DNA of 64,000 nucleotides, taken from positions 33,696-97,695 of the forward strand of contig NZ_BOLK01000012.1 of the NCBI RefSeq assembly GCF_016861565.1, read 5' to 3'. Below, one piece after another: positions 17,874 through 28,469 of this stretch. Each line of letters begins with the position of its first letter. Position 1 is the first letter of the stretch. Source of the DNA: Secundilactobacillus yichangensis. Its GTDB lineage: Bacteria; Bacillota; Bacilli; Lactobacillales; Lactobacillaceae. The position numbers were made by a program, and so were the translations under genes. The notes under the pieces were generated by a model. The model saw only the letters and a program-made list of their open reading frames with translations, made no database searches and was not told the origin of the DNA.

Positions 17874-18050
17874 CGAAAATTTAACGACGAAAGAAATTCA
17901 TGAATTAATTGAAAATTAACTACCACATTCCTCCCATTCATAGTATGATTTAAGCACGTTAAATCGGGTCGGTTTCAAAACTTTACGAAGTATGAAAATG
18001 CGAGTTTCGTTGCATTTTTTATAATTGGACCGTATCAATTTAAAAAGTTG

Positions 18051-18078
18051 TTGACTTTTTTAGAATAATTGGTATTAT
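18051..18078 (+). promoter_or_regulatory. Promoter of xfp
   Basis: TTGACT and TATTAT are separated by 16 bases, giving a leader of about 70 bases before the phosphoketolase start. Confidence 0.6.
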
Positions 18079-18157
18079 TAATAAAGCAAATGGACCATAA
18101 CGATTTTTCGTTAATTGTCAGAAGTAAAGCTATTTAAATGAAGGAGTGTATAATTTC

Positions 18158-20617
18158 ATGGCAGTAGATTATGATTCCAAGTCATACTTGGAAAAAGTTG
18201 ACGCCTGGTGGCGTGCCACAACGTATCTTTCAGGTGGTATGATCTTCCTGAAGAACAACCCATTGTTCTCAGTTACTAACACACCAATCCAAGCGGACGA
18301 CGTAAAAGTTAAGCCAATTGGTCACTGGGGTACTATTTCAGGACAAACGTTCCTGTATGCCCATGCCAACCGTTTGATCAACAAGTACGGTTTGAACATG
18401 TTCTATATTGGTGGTCCCGGTCATGGTGGCCAAGTTATGGTTACTAACTCATACTTGGACGGTACTTACACCGACGCCTACCCTGAAATCACACAGGATC
18501 TTGAAGGTATGTCACGTCTTTACAAGCGGTTCTCATTCCCTGGTGGAATTGGTTCCCACATGACTGCTCAAACTCCTGGCTCACTTCATGAAGGTGGCGA
18601 ACTTGGTTACTCACTTTCACACGCAACTGGTGCTATTCTGGATAACCCAGATCAAATCGCCTTTACTGTTGTTGGTGATGGTGAAGTTGAAACCGGTCCT
18701 GCTATGACTGCTTGGAACTCAATCAAGTTCATCAACCCTAAGAACGACGGTGCCGTTTTACCAATTCTTGACTTAAACGGCTTCAAGATTTCCAACCCAA
18801 CTCTCTTCAGTCGGATGAGCGACGAAAACATCGCTAAGTTCTTCGAAGGTCTTGGCTGGTCACCTCGTTTCCTTGAAAACGATGATATCCACGATTACAT
18901 GACTTACCACGAAAAAGCTGCTAAGTTATTTGATCAAGCAATTGCTGATATCCAACAAATCCAAAAAGATGCTCGCGAAAACGGCAAGTACGAAGATGGT
19001 ACCATTCCAGCTTGGCCTGTTGTTATCGCACGTTTGCCTAAAGGTTGGGGCGGTCCTAAGAAGAACCCAGCTGGCGAACCAATTGAAAACTCATTCCGTG
19101 CTCACCAAGTTCCGCTTGGCTTGAGCCAAAAGAACCTTGCTGAACTACCAGAATTCGAAGCTTGGATGAACTCATACAAGCCAGAAGAATTATTTAACAC
19201 TGATGGTTCATTGAAAGCCGAAGTTGCTGACTTTGCACCTAAGGGTGACAAGCGGATGGCAGCCAACCCCGTAACTAACGGTGGCCGTCGTCGTGGCGAA
19301 AAGCCTGCTATGCTTGACTTACCTGACTGGAAGAGCTTAGCCAACGACATCAACGCTGACAACCGTGGTACTTTATTACCAGATGGCAACCGTAACATGG
19401 ATATGAATGTTCTTTCTTCATTCTTTGCTGGCGTTGCTACTAAGAACCCAACATCATTCCGTGTATTCGGCCCTGACGAAACCATGTCAAACCGTCTCTG
19501 GGATATGTTCAAGATGACTAACCGTCAATGGATGAGCAAGGTCAAGGAACCTAATGACCAATACGAAGCCCCAGAAGGCCGTATCTTAGATGCTCAATTG
19601 TCAGAACACCAAGCTGAAGGTTGGCTTGAAGGCTACACTCTGACTGGTCGTCAAGGAATCTTTGCTTCATACGAATCATTCTTGCGGGTTGTTGACTCAA
19701 TGACGACTCAACACTTCAAGTGGATCCGTCAGGCTGCTGCTGAACCATGGCGCAATGATTACCCATCATTGAACTTGATTTCAACTTCAACTGTATTCCA
19801 ACAAGACCACAACGGTTACACCCACCAAGACCCAGGTATGCTTACCCACTTGGCTGAAAAGAAGTCTGACTTTATCCGTCAATATCTTCCAGCCGATGGT
19901 AACACGTTGTTAGCTGTCTTTGACCGTGCCTTCCGTGACCGTCAAAAGGTTAACCACATCGTTGCTTCTAAGCAACCTCGTCAACAATGGTTCTCAATCG
20001 ATGAAGCTGAAGAATTAGCTACTGAAGGTATCAAGGCTATTGATTGGGCTTCAACTGTTGCTGAAGGTGAAGATGCTGATATCGTCTTTGCTTCAGCCGG
20101 TGTTGAACCAACTATCGAAACCTTAGCTGCTATTGATATGATCAACGATGCATTCCCATCAGTTAAGATGCGTTATGTCAACGTTGTTGAACTCGGACGT
20201 CTTCAAAAGAAGAATGGCCCTCTGAACGCAGAACGTTCATTGTCAGATGACAAGTTTAAATCACTCTTCGGTCAATCAGGAACTCCAGTACTCTTTGGCT
20301 TCCACGGTTACGAAGACTTGATTGAATCAATCTTCTACGAACGTCAACATGCTGGTGCACACGTCCATGGTTACCGTGAAGATGGTGATATCACCACTGC
20401 TTACGACATGCGTGTATACTCTAAGCTTGATCGTTTCAACCAATCTAAAGATGCTGTTAACACATTGATTGAAAAGGGTGTTATCGACGAAGCTGCCGGT
20501 AAAGCTTTTGACAAGAAGATGGATGACATCTTAGCAAAACACTTCAAGGTTACTCGTGACGAAGGTCGCGACATTGAAGAATTCACTAAGTGGGAATGGA
20601 CTCCATTAAAGAAGTAA
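18158..20617 (+). CDS. xfp: D-xylulose 5-phosphate / D-fructose 6-phosphate phosphoketolase
   Basis: The key enzyme of heterolactic fermentation. It is thiamine-diphosphate-dependent and cleaves xylulose 5-phosphate to acetyl phosphate and glyceraldehyde 3-phosphate. The 819-residue length is normal. Diagnostic blocks are [39 protein letters not shown], the TPP-binding [10 protein letters not shown]...[14 protein letters not shown] and [14 protein letters not shown] choose the ATG at 18158, behind AAGGAG. Codon use is very strongly biased, as expected for a highly expressed enzyme. It is the main evidence that the organism is heterofermentative. It is monocistronic, with its own promoter and terminator. 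Confidence 0.98.
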   Translation: MAVDYDSKSYLEKVDAWWRATTYLSGGMIFLKNNPLFSVTNTPIQADDVKVKPIGHWGTISGQTFLYAHANRLINKYGLNMFYIGGPGHGGQVMVTNSYLDGTYTDAYPEITQDLEGMSRLYKRFSFPGGIGSHMTAQTPGSLHEGGELGYSLSHATGAILDNPDQIAFTVVGDGEVETGPAMTAWNSIKFINPKNDGAVLPILDLNGFKISNPTLFSRMSDENIAKFFEGLGWSPRFLENDDIHDYMTYHEKAAKLFDQAIADIQQIQKDARENGKYEDGTIPAWPVVIARLPKGWGGPKKNPAGEPIENSFRAHQVPLGLSQKNLAELPEFEAWMNSYKPEELFNTDGSLKAEVADFAPKGDKRMAANPVTNGGRRRGEKPAMLDLPDWKSLANDINADNRGTLLPDGNRNMDMNVLSSFFAGVATKNPTSFRVFGPDETMSNRLWDMFKMTNRQWMSKVKEPNDQYEAPEGRILDAQLSEHQAEGWLEGYTLTGRQGIFASYESFLRVVDSMTTQHFKWIRQAAAEPWRNDYPSLNLISTSTVFQQDHNGYTHQDPGMLTHLAEKKSDFIRQYLPADGNTLLAVFDRAFRDRQKVNHIVASKQPRQQWFSIDEAEELATEGIKAIDWASTVAEGEDADIVFASAGVEPTIETLAAIDMINDAFPSVKMRYVNVVELGRLQKKNGPLNAERSLSDDKFKSLFGQSGTPVLFGFHGYEDLIESIFYERQHAGAHVHGYREDGDITTAYDMRVYSKLDRFNQSKDAVNTLIEKGVIDEAAGKAFDKKMDDILAKHFKVTRDEGRDIEEFTKWEWTPLKK

Positions 20618-20644
20618 TTTCTTGAACGGCTGAATGAACATTTA

Positions 20645-20680
20645 AAAAGCACCGACTCAGAAATGGGTCGGTGTTTTTTT
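20645..20680 (+). terminator. Terminator of xfp
   Basis: GCACCGAC pairs with GTCGGTG, extended by flanking A-T pairs and seven T residues. Confidence 0.85.
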
Positions 20681-20757
20681 GCGTAAAAATCCAACTTGAA
20701 TTTCTACTCTAGTCAAGGGATACTCAATAGTAGAAGAACCAAATGGGGTGGCTGCGT

Positions 20758-21459
20758 ATGAGTTACATTGAAGTACAAAATGAATCGAAAATCTATCAAA
20801 TGGGTGAAACTAAAATTATTGCCAATAACCAATTGAACTTTACCTGTGAGCAAGGGCAGTTAACGGTGATCTTAGGACCCAGCGGTGCTGGTAAATCAAC
20901 GGTTCTGAATATTTTAGGCGGTATGGATACGCCCACTAGTGGTGCCGTTTTGATTGACGGAATTGATATTGCCAAGTTTAATGATCGTCAATTAACGGCA
21001 TACCGCCGCAGCGATGTTGGGTTTGTTTTTCAATTCTATAACCTGATTCCGAACCTCACGACTAGAGAAAACGTGGAGCTGGCTAACTCAATCGTGGATG
21101 ACGCTTTGGATGCGGAAGAAACGCTTCGCGAAGTGGGACTGGGTAATCGGCTAGATAACTTTCCTTCTCAACTCTCCGGTGGGGAGCAGCAGCGAGTGGC
21201 CATCGCCCGGGCGCTGGCTAAGAATCCCAAATTGTTATTGTGCGATGAGCCCACTGGCGCGTTGGATTATCAGACCGGTAAGCAAGTTTTGAGTCTGCTT
21301 CAAACGGCCAGTCAGCGCAACGACAAAACCGTGGTCATCATTACCCATAACGCGGCGATTGCGAAAATGGCTGACCGGGTGATTCACATCAATGATGCCC
21401 AGGTGCGCTCCGTAGAAGATAATCCGACACCAGTTCCCGTTCAGCAGATTGAGTGGTGA
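20758..21459 (+). CDS. ABC transporter ATP-binding protein (MacB/LolD-like)
   Basis: A 233-residue ATPase with Walker [11 protein letters not shown]-loop [19 protein letters not shown], signature [15 protein letters not shown] and Walker [13 protein letters not shown]. The LolD/MacB type is shown by the partner FtsX-like permease directly downstream. I choose ATG 20758, seven bases behind GGGGTGG; the longer frame has no ribosome site. It probably powers mechanotransmission or peptide/antibiotic efflux together with the permease; the substrate is unknown. Confidence 0.92.
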   Translation: MSYIEVQNESKIYQMGETKIIANNQLNFTCEQGQLTVILGPSGAGKSTVLNILGGMDTPTSGAVLIDGIDIAKFNDRQLTAYRRSDVGFVFQFYNLIPNLTTRENVELANSIVDDALDAEETLREVGLGNRLDNFPSQLSGGEQQRVAIARALAKNPKLLLCDEPTGALDYQTGKQVLSLLQTASQRNDKTVVIITHNAAIAKMADRVIHINDAQVRSVEDNPTPVPVQQIEW

Positions 21460-21464
21460 TCGAC

Positions 21465-24035
21465 ATGAAGCCAATGACGAAAAATATGTGGCGGGAGATT
21501 GCTGCCAATAAGGGGCGGTTTATCGCGATTATTCTGATCATTCTGCTAGGTTCGCTGATCTTCGTGGGGGTCAAAGCCGCTGGGCCCAGTCTGAATGACT
21601 CCTTGGATACCACGGTGAAGACGCAGCATTTAAGCGATGTTCAATTATTTTCCACAACCGGTTTTACCCAAAAAGACGTTAAAACGGCCGAGAAGGTAAA
21701 CGGCGCACGGGCGGAAATCAGTAAATTTAAATACGTTACCGGCGGCAAGAATGAAGATGTGGTGGCGCTTTATGGCTATCAGCCCAGTGCCAAGCAGAAT
21801 CAGCTGAAGTTGCGCAGCGGTCATTTACCTCATGGTGCGGATCAAATCGTGCTGGATGAACGGGCCAAGCAAGACTATGGTTATCGACTAGGCGATACGT
21901 ACCGGTTTAATAAGCAGGCAAATCTTAAACAACGAACTTATCAAATCGTCGGTTTCGCTGACTCACCGCGCTACATTGACTACAGCACCCGTGGCTCAGC
22001 TAACGTTGGTGACGGAACGGTGCGCTATTTCGCGTACCTTCAACCACAACAGCTGAATCTCCCCACGTCGACCATGCTATCCGTTCAGTTTAAATCATTG
22101 CAGGGGATGAATTCGTTTAACCATGACTATCAGACTGCGGTGGCTAAGAAAGTGCGGGCACTGAAGGCAGCCTTTAAGCCGCGAGCAAAAGAACGCAATC
22201 AGCAACTATCAGCCAACGTGAAGCGGGCCTTTGCACCGCGGCAGCAAAGATTAACACAGGCAGCTAAACAGTTAACACTGATGAAGCAAACTACTGGAAA
22301 TTCAAAGGCACTTCAACAGCAACAAAAAATGCTAACTAAGAATCAAGCCGAGCTTAACGCAGCGTTGCAACAAGCTGCTGCCAAGGCCCATACGACCTAT
22401 ACCTGGCAAACCCGTGAAGATTTACCTGGTTTTACTTCGTTTGGTGATACTTCAAATCGTATCGCCGCCATTGCCAACGTCTTTCCGGTCTTCTTCTTCC
22501 TCATTGCAGCGCTGATCACGTTTACCACGATTACCCGGATGGTGGAGGAAGCCCGGCGGCAAATCGGAACATTCAAAGCACTGGGGTATACTAAGTGGAC
22601 AATTGCCCGTAACTATTTGAGCTATGCTTTAATGGCAGGCTTGATTGGTGCCGTCTTGGGTAGTGCTATTGGTAACCTTACGTTGCCACGGTTAGTGATC
22701 TCGATGTATCACATGACCATTCCGTTAACCACCTCGGTGCCGGTGATGTGGGCGGTTATCGCACTGGCAGTGGCCTTTTCACTGTTAGCCACGGTGGGTG
22801 CTGCGGTGATTGTAGTGCGGCGCGAGTTAGCTGAAAAGCCCGCCGACTTAATGCGGCCACGGGCACCGAAGTCCGCAAAACGCATTTTAATGGAACGGAT
22901 TACACCGTTGTGGCGCCGGTTGAGCTTTAATCAAAAGGTGTCTTACCGGAATCTGTTCCGGTATAAAAGCCGAATGTGGATGACGATTATTGGGATTGCT
23001 GGCGGAACCGCGCTGATTTTGACCGGATTTGGTCTGAACGACTCGATCAGTTCCACTGCAACGCAGCAGTATGGCCAGATTTTCCACTATTCAGCTACCG
23101 TGTCGCTGGCTCATGATGATCAGAGTCAAAAGGCAATGCAGGTACTGAATCAATCAGACCATTATCGTGGCGCCAGCAAGGTCAATTTAACCACTGGTAA
23201 GGTGAAAGCTAATGCTGATCAAATCGGCGACGTTAATCTGGTGACACCAAAGAATCAGCGCCAGTTCAAAAAATACGTTACGCTGAGTCGTTCCCTGGAT
23301 CCAAACGGGGTGGTGATCTGCAAGAAAATTGCTTCCCAGTTAGGTGTCAAAGCAGGTGATAAGGTAAGCTTCACCGCCTCAAATGGGCAGCATGCCAATT
23401 TAAAGGTAACGGCAGTGACACCTAATTATATGGGAGTATTCGCGTACATGAGTCCGGCGGCCTATCGCAACGCGTTTAATCAGAAACCGGCAGTGAACAC
23501 GCTGTTCGTCAAGTTAACCGGTCAGTCTAGCCAGCAGCAAAACCAGCTGGCGCGGCAATTGCTGAAACACGGTGGGGCGCTTGGCACCAGCTTCGCGTCA
23601 GACCAAAAAACCACCATCAAAACCATGAGCAGTTCCATGAACGTGATTGTTTTGATTATGATCTTGCTATCGGGTGTTCTGTCATTCGTCGTCCTTTACA
23701 ATCTGACAAACATCAACATTTCGGAGCGAATTCGTGAACTGTCCACCGTGAAGGTACTGGGTTTCTTTGATAATGAAGTCACCATGTACGTGTCACGGGA
23801 GAATATTTTGCTGACGGTCTTCGGTATCATCCTGGGTTACGGCGCCGGTTGGGGGTTACTGAGCTTTATTTTGAATCAAGCAACCACCTCGCAGGTCGTG
23901 TTCCCAGTCATCATTCGCTGGCCGGGATACGTCGTAGCCACGCTGTTAATGGTGGCCTTTACATTGATCGTCATGTGGGTGACGCACCAGAAACTCAAAC
24001 ACGTGGATATGGTGGAAGCACTAAAGGAGAATTAG
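21465..24035 (+). CDS. FtsX-like permease of ABC transporter
   Basis: An 856-residue membrane protein with an N-terminal helix (GRFIAIILIILLGSLIFVGVKAAGP) and a large extracytoplasmic domain with a Gln/Lys-rich, coiled-coil-like stretch (about 230-310). A first FtsX domain (ALITFTTITRMVEEARRQIGTFKALGYTKWTIARNYL), a second extracytoplasmic domain and a C-terminal FtsX domain (LYNLTNINISERIRELSTVKVLGFFDNEV) follow. ATG 21465 is chosen because GAGTGGTG precedes it and overlaps the end of the ATPase gene. Such two-FtsX permeases are often in the antimicrobial peptide or wall-remodelling groups. A shared terminator follows. Confidence 0.9.
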   Translation: MKPMTKNMWREIAANKGRFIAIILIILLGSLIFVGVKAAGPSLNDSLDTTVKTQHLSDVQLFSTTGFTQKDVKTAEKVNGARAEISKFKYVTGGKNEDVVALYGYQPSAKQNQLKLRSGHLPHGADQIVLDERAKQDYGYRLGDTYRFNKQANLKQRTYQIVGFADSPRYIDYSTRGSANVGDGTVRYFAYLQPQQLNLPTSTMLSVQFKSLQGMNSFNHDYQTAVAKKVRALKAAFKPRAKERNQQLSANVKRAFAPRQQRLTQAAKQLTLMKQTTGNSKALQQQQKMLTKNQAELNAALQQAAAKAHTTYTWQTREDLPGFTSFGDTSNRIAAIANVFPVFFFLIAALITFTTITRMVEEARRQIGTFKALGYTKWTIARNYLSYALMAGLIGAVLGSAIGNLTLPRLVISMYHMTIPLTTSVPVMWAVIALAVAFSLLATVGAAVIVVRRELAEKPADLMRPRAPKSAKRILMERITPLWRRLSFNQKVSYRNLFRYKSRMWMTIIGIAGGTALILTGFGLNDSISSTATQQYGQIFHYSATVSLAHDDQSQKAMQVLNQSDHYRGASKVNLTTGKVKANADQIGDVNLVTPKNQRQFKKYVTLSRSLDPNGVVICKKIASQLGVKAGDKVSFTASNGQHANLKVTAVTPNYMGVFAYMSPAAYRNAFNQKPAVNTLFVKLTGQSSQQQNQLARQLLKHGGALGTSFASDQKTTIKTMSSSMNVIVLIMILLSGVLSFVVLYNLTNINISERIRELSTVKVLGFFDNEVTMYVSRENILLTVFGIILGYGAGWGLLSFILNQATTSQVVFPVIIRWPGYVVATLLMVAFTLIVMWVTHQKLKHVDMVEALKEN

Positions 24036-24040
24036 AGAAT

Positions 24041-24076
24041 AAAAGTGCCAGTTCAAAAATGAACTGGCACTTTTAC
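24041..24076. terminator. Bidirectional terminator
   Basis: AAAAGTGCCAGTTCA pairs perfectly with TGAACTGGCACTTTT. It serves both the ABC operon and the convergent exporter gene. Confidence 0.9.
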
Positions 24077-24085
24077 GCGATTATA

Positions 24086-24961
24086 TCAGCTATTTGACTG
24101 CGGCGAACGGGCTTTAACAATTTCAGAGGCCACCACGCTAAAAAAGATGATGGCGGCACCAAAATACTGTTGGAGTGATAATACTTCGCCTAAGGTAAAA
24201 AAGGCAAAAATTGCTGAAAAGATTGGCTCCAATGAGTAGATCAGGCCAACGGTATCTGGCGTTAGGTATTGTTGTGACTGTGTTTGGGCCACAAAGCCAA
24301 AGGCACTGCAAATTAGACCGAGTGCTAAGACGGCTCCCCATTGTGAAGCACTTTTAGGCAACGTTATGCCATCTAATAAACCACCAAATATAAGTCCCTC
24401 GACACCAGCAACGCCAAGCTGCCAAATGCTGACACTAAAAGTGACAAGGTGTTTTTTGGATAAAGTATCTGAAGCCATAATGTATACTGCATAGATAGCC
24501 GCGCAAGCTAAACAAAGCAGCGCGTAAGGATTTAATTTAAGGCTGGTACCGTTAGCAATCAGCAAGTATAATCCAGCGACCACGACGATGGTAGTGATCA
24601 CTGTACTGACTCGTGGCAAACGTTTCTCAACAATCGATTCAAAAATGGCTACAAAAACGGTAGTCGTGCTTAATAGGAATCCTGCAGTTGAAGCTTCTGT
24701 ATGCTGCAGACCTACCATGACAAAGGCAAAGATACCAAACAGAAGGGTGCCCAAAATAAAACTTGCCAGGATTTCTCCTCGATTTGGCCGTTTCAGTACT
24801 CTGGCGAACACCACAATAGTTGCAAGGAACGCCGTTGTGAAACGTAAACCAACTAGGAATAGTGGTGCGACACTGATGAGCGCAATTTTCATCCACATAT
24901 AGGATGCGCCCCATGAAGCGGTGACCAGAAACATTAGCCAAAACGCGCGTTGACGATTCAT
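24086..24961 (-). CDS. EamA/DMT-superfamily transporter
   Basis: A 291-residue protein with ten predicted membrane helices arranged as two EamA repeats. The first begins FWLMFLVTASWGASYMWMKIAL and the second contains ALALGLICSAFGFVAQTQSQQYLTPDTVGLIYSLEPIFSAIFAFFTLGEVL, the typical end of the second repeat. Members export amino acids, nucleosides or other metabolites; the substrate cannot be read from sequence. It is monocistronic and convergent with the ABC operon. Confidence 0.9.
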   Translation of the reverse strand: MNRQRAFWLMFLVTASWGASYMWMKIALISVAPLFLVGLRFTTAFLATIVVFARVLKRPNRGEILASFILGTLLFGIFAFVMVGLQHTEASTAGFLLSTTTVFVAIFESIVEKRLPRVSTVITTIVVVAGLYLLIANGTSLKLNPYALLCLACAAIYAVYIMASDTLSKKHLVTFSVSIWQLGVAGVEGLIFGGLLDGITLPKSASQWGAVLALGLICSAFGFVAQTQSQQYLTPDTVGLIYSLEPIFSAIFAFFTLGEVLSLQQYFGAAIIFFSVVASEIVKARSPQSNS

Positions 24962-25181
24962 ATGTAAAACATCCCTTATTAAAAATTTTATGTCTCTTCA
25001 ATTTTACACTAACTAACGGTTCAGTGGTATGAGAATTCTCAGACGGATGCTGTGATTTAGCAATGGAGAGGAAAATAGTTGAGAGCTTTAAAGATGAATG
25101 CACCACCCAAAGAGTGGCATAATATCATATGAAAACAGATTATTCTACAGGAAGGCATTATTGAAAATACAGGGGTAAATC

Positions 25182-26051
25182 ATGAGAAGTATCAAAAAAT
25201 TAATGATCGGGCTACTGGCTGTGCTTGGCTTAGCACTTGGCATGGGGATACCCACTCCGCAGCCCTTTTCACAGGTAGAAACCGCGCAGGCCAGCCATCA
25301 GGTCAAATTGCAGGGCGCTCATAACGTCCGTGACCTTGGCGGCTATCAGACTTCAACTAAACAGAAGGTCAAACCGCGATTACTGCTGCGTTCAGCCAAA
25401 TTAGCAGGTTTGACCCATAAGGATAAGCAGTTACTGGTACACCGCTATCACCTTCAAAAGGTTGTTGATCTGCGGACGCCAGCCGTTATAGCGCGAACAC
25501 CGGACGCTAAGATTCCAGGTGTGCGGCTTTTAAAGGAGCCGGTGGTTTCTGACAAAACCATGGCCAGCGTTAACCGAGTGGCAGCAGTCAGCGGCACAAA
25601 ATCAATGGTGAAGATGTATCAGTCGTTTGTGACCACGGCTCAAGCCCGACACGCTTACCGGCAGTTATTTCTTCAACTGCTAAAGGCACCGGGCAATCGG
25701 GCTATTTTGTGGCACTGCAGCGAGGGTAAGGACCGAACGGGATTTGGCACAGCGCTGGTGCTGACTGCGCTGGGTGTTCCCCAAAAGACGATCTATCAGG
25801 ATTATTTAGCGTCGAACACGTACAACAAATCATCAATTAATCAGCAGCTTTCAGCTCTAAAACATCAAGGTGCTTCAAAGCAGGCCATTGCCCAAAAGAA
25901 AGCCACGTTGATCGTTAAGCGCAGTTATCTGGATGCTGCCTATCACGCTGCGGATAAAAAATATGGGTCAATCCAGGGTTATTTGACTAAGGGACTGGGG
26001 TTATCAAAGGCCAATATTGCCCAGCTAAAGCAGCATTATTTACAACGGTAA
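25182..26051 (+). CDS. Exported tyrosine phosphatase-like protein (Y_phosphatase3 type)
   Basis: A 289-residue protein with an N-terminal signal/anchor (KKLMIGLLAVLGLALGMGIP) and a phosphatase domain starting HNVRDLGGYQT and containing the P-loop HCSEGKDRTG (CX5R), the family's catalytic Cys and Arg. The general form matches tyrosine-protein phosphatases of lactobacilli and Listeria LipA-like enzymes, which also dephosphorylate phosphoinositides. The C-terminus is Lys/Gln/Ala rich. It lies 150 bases upstream of an S-layer-like gene, in the same direction but with a separate ribosome site. The substrate outside the cell is unknown. Confidence 0.88.
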   Translation: MRSIKKLMIGLLAVLGLALGMGIPTPQPFSQVETAQASHQVKLQGAHNVRDLGGYQTSTKQKVKPRLLLRSAKLAGLTHKDKQLLVHRYHLQKVVDLRTPAVIARTPDAKIPGVRLLKEPVVSDKTMASVNRVAAVSGTKSMVKMYQSFVTTAQARHAYRQLFLQLLKAPGNRAILWHCSEGKDRTGFGTALVLTALGVPQKTIYQDYLASNTYNKSSINQQLSALKHQGASKQAIAQKKATLIVKRSYLDAAYHAADKKYGSIQGYLTKGLGLSKANIAQLKQHYLQR

Positions 26052-26203
26052 AACCGTGTTGCAATCAGGTTTCAGACTGTTGACGCCTTTAGCAATACTT
26101 AACAATAACTTAACTTATGAAAGCGGTTTACATGGTAGAATAAAGGTAGCTAATCAGGGGATTAGCAGTAGGAATCGATTCAATCATAAAGGAGTGTATT
26201 GCG

Positions 26204-27436
26204 ATGAAATCTAGTTTGAAAAAGTCTTTGTACGTTGGTTTAGCCGCTGTTTCAATGCTTGGCGCAGCCGGCTTAGCTACTACAACTGCTAGTGCTAAAT
26301 CATACGCTTATATTACTAGCTCTTCGTCTCTTACTACGGCACCTGAAACCCGTAACGTTGTGCCAAACGGGACTCATGCCTTGTATACCAAAGCTGGGAC
26401 CGCTGCTGGTGCACGGGTTGTTGCGTCAACTTCAACCATGGGCAGATTAGGTAATTCTTCAAGGTCAAATGATTACTTCCGTGCTTATTCGATTGCCACA
26501 ACTAACCGTGGCTCAGTTTACTACAAGGTCGTTTCATTTGACGGTAGATACCGTGGCTGGATTTATGGTGGTAAAGATAAGACTCAGTTTGGTGGCGGAC
26601 TTGCTTCCACTCAAACGACCAGTTCAGCCTCAATGCCTGCCGTAACAACGGGTTACACCATGACTCGGCCATCATATTGGACCCTTTGGAATAATCCAAA
26701 GTACGCTCAATACAAGGCTCACAAGATCACCGGGTTCAATACGACAGACACCTTCACCATTACGGGCGCTGAAACTAAGACCCGTGAAGGCTGGGTATAC
26801 TACCAGGTTAAGGATGAACAGAACCCATCCATCACTGGTTGGATCTATAACTTAGGTATCAAAGCACCAGAAGGTAACCAAGTAAAGATCAGCTACGTTG
26901 ATAAGGATACTGGCAAAGAAGTCGGCACTGGTTCTGTACCATTCGACAAGAGTGCGACCTACACCAACGTTACGACTACTGCTAACTTGAACAGCATCGT
27001 CAACGGCGTGCCTTCAGGCTACGTTCCTTACGACAATAACAACGGCGGTTCTGCTTCCTTAGCAAACAAGGACAACGCCGCAGTTGCTAAGAATGGTGAC
27101 ACCCTGGTTTACTACGTTAAGGCTGCTGCCACTGACACCACTAAGGCTATCAAGGTTAACTTGGTTGACCAACAGGGTAACGCAATCACTTTGAAGAGTG
27201 CTGACCAAACTCTGCTGGACGCTTCGGGTGCTAAGGCTGCCTTCCAGGTTAAGGCTGGTGACACGATTTCCGCTCAAGATGTTCAAAACATCATCCAAGA
27301 CGCTAACTTGACCAATCTGATCAGCAACTCTGGTTCTAGCTACCAGTTCGTCAGTGCATCTGCCACCCCAACGACTACTAGCGATAACGGTGCTACCGTT
27401 AATGTACGTGCCACATACAGAGTCGTTGCTTACTAA
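26204..27436 (+). CDS. S-layer-like secreted surface protein
   Basis: A 410-residue exported protein with a signal peptide ending ATTTASA (about residue 31). The region at about 32-220 resembles the N-terminal wall-binding part of S-layer proteins of the brevis/buchneri group (NALYTKAG-type and SVYYKVVSFDGRYRGWIYGGKD motifs, then a second GWIYN). The C-terminal half has two MucBP-like segments (VKISYVDKDTGKEVGTG and IKVNLVDQQGNAITL). Codon bias is strong, which suggests abundant expression. The ribosome site is AAAGGAGTG. It is shorter than a full S-layer subunit, so it may be an S-layer-associated protein. Confidence 0.82.
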   Translation: MKSSLKKSLYVGLAAVSMLGAAGLATTTASAKSYAYITSSSSLTTAPETRNVVPNGTHALYTKAGTAAGARVVASTSTMGRLGNSSRSNDYFRAYSIATTNRGSVYYKVVSFDGRYRGWIYGGKDKTQFGGGLASTQTTSSASMPAVTTGYTMTRPSYWTLWNNPKYAQYKAHKITGFNTTDTFTITGAETKTREGWVYYQVKDEQNPSITGWIYNLGIKAPEGNQVKISYVDKDTGKEVGTGSVPFDKSATYTNVTTTANLNSIVNGVPSGYVPYDNNNGGSASLANKDNAAVAKNGDTLVYYVKAAATDTTKAIKVNLVDQQGNAITLKSADQTLLDASGAKAAFQVKAGDTISAQDVQNIIQDANLTNLISNSGSSYQFVSASATPTTTSDNGATVNVRATYRVVAY

Positions 27437-27474
27437 TGTTAAAATGAATGGCTGATTTATCAGCAGAATCTAAA

Positions 27475-27515
27475 GAAGCGTACCGAGAAATGATTTCTCA
27501 GTACGCTTCCTTTTT
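27475..27515 (+). terminator. Terminator of the S-layer-like gene
   Basis: GAAGCGTACCGAGAAA pairs with TTTCTCAGTACGCTTC; TTTTT follows. Confidence 0.88.
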
Positions 27516-27538
27516 AATCGCTTATTTGACAAATAATT

Positions 27539-28315
27539 CTAAAGCAGGCCACCGCCATCAACAGCGTATGTTTGGCCAGTGATGAACTCAGCTTCTGGAC
27601 TGGCTAAGAAAGCTACCATGTTGGCAATGTCGTTTGGTTCAACCGTGCGGCCTAGCGGAATGGTACCAACGTAGTCTTTCTTGTTTTGACCCAACGGTTT
27701 GCCGTTGATCTCTGACATTTTAGCATCGATTTCATCCCACATGCCAGTGGTGCCAACCACACCTGGTGCGTAGGCGTTCACATTAATGTGGGCGGGTGCG
27801 AATTCCAAAGCCGCGGCTTGAGTGATGCTGATAACGGCTGCCTTGGTTGACGAATAAGTTGCCCAAACAGGGAAGGCGTGCATACCGGCAATGGATGAAG
27901 CGTTGATGATCCGGCCCGGTACGTTTAATGCTTTAAACTTCTTGGCAGCTGCCTGAATCCCATAGATCACGCCGAAAACGTTGATCTTGTAGCTGAATTC
28001 CAGGTCAGCTGGTTTGATGTCTTCAAACTTATCAACTTTAGCCACACCAGCGTTATTAACCATGACATCAAAGCCATTCAACTGGTCGGCTGCTTGATCC
28101 ACGGCCTTGGATACCGCCGCCTGATCCGTGACGTCGACCGGAATGAAAACGGCTTTTTGACCAGCAGCTTCCACGTTTGAAATAACGGTTTTGGCTTTTG
28201 CTTCTTGTGCTGGCAGATCGGCCACCGCAATATCGAAGCCGGCCTTTGCTAAGTGTAAACTAACCTCTGCACCAATCCCCTGTGCAGCACCTGTAATCAT
28301 TGCAACTTTTGTCAT
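27539..28315 (-). CDS. butA: Acetoin/diacetyl reductase (SDR, 2,3-butanediol forming)
   Basis: A 258-residue short-chain dehydrogenase. It has the NAD-binding TGAAQGIG (residues 8-15), NNAG in the core, the catalytic Ser in NASSIAG and the YSSTK active-site motif, with the C-terminal ITGQTYAVDGGG. Blocks such as FGVIYGIQAAAKKF and GRTVEPNDIANMVAFLASP match the acetoin reductase group, which interconverts diacetyl, acetoin and 2,3-butanediol and recycles NADH. A cre-like site lies 56 bases upstream of the start, consistent with carbon catabolite control. It stands alone. Confidence 0.9.
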   Translation of the reverse strand: MTKVAMITGAAQGIGAEVSLHLAKAGFDIAVADLPAQEAKAKTVISNVEAAGQKAVFIPVDVTDQAAVSKAVDQAADQLNGFDVMVNNAGVAKVDKFEDIKPADLEFSYKINVFGVIYGIQAAAKKFKALNVPGRIINASSIAGMHAFPVWATYSSTKAAVISITQAAALEFAPAHINVNAYAPGVVGTTGMWDEIDAKMSEINGKPLGQNKKDYVGTIPLGRTVEPNDIANMVAFLASPEAEFITGQTYAVDGGGLL

Positions 28316-28370
28316 AATTGATAAGCCTCCTAAAGAATTTAAAGTAAAACACTCTTAGAGTGTACGTTAA

Positions 28371-28384
28371 TGAAAACGCTTTTA
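28371..28384 (-). promoter_or_regulatory. CcpA cre-like site upstream of butA
   Basis: TGAAAACGCTTTTA matches the consensus at 13 of 14 positions; it lies between butA and the divergent HIT gene. Confidence 0.55.
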
Positions 28385-28469
28385 CAAATAATATACCTCG
28401 GGAGTATTAGGGAAAACCATGGTGTTACAATAGAAGGTGAATAATTCAGAGATGAAATGAGGGACTTAA

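Noticed and set aside
24639..25106. 155-codon minus-strand ORF overlapping the EamA gene start
   Set aside because: It is the same strand in another frame as a clear membrane transporter; its product has no hydrophobic pattern and the frame covers intergenic AT-rich DNA.
26110..26130. cre site before the S-layer-like gene (TGAAAGCGGTTTACA)
   Set aside because: One extra base breaks the symmetry and three consensus positions fail, so I do not call it.
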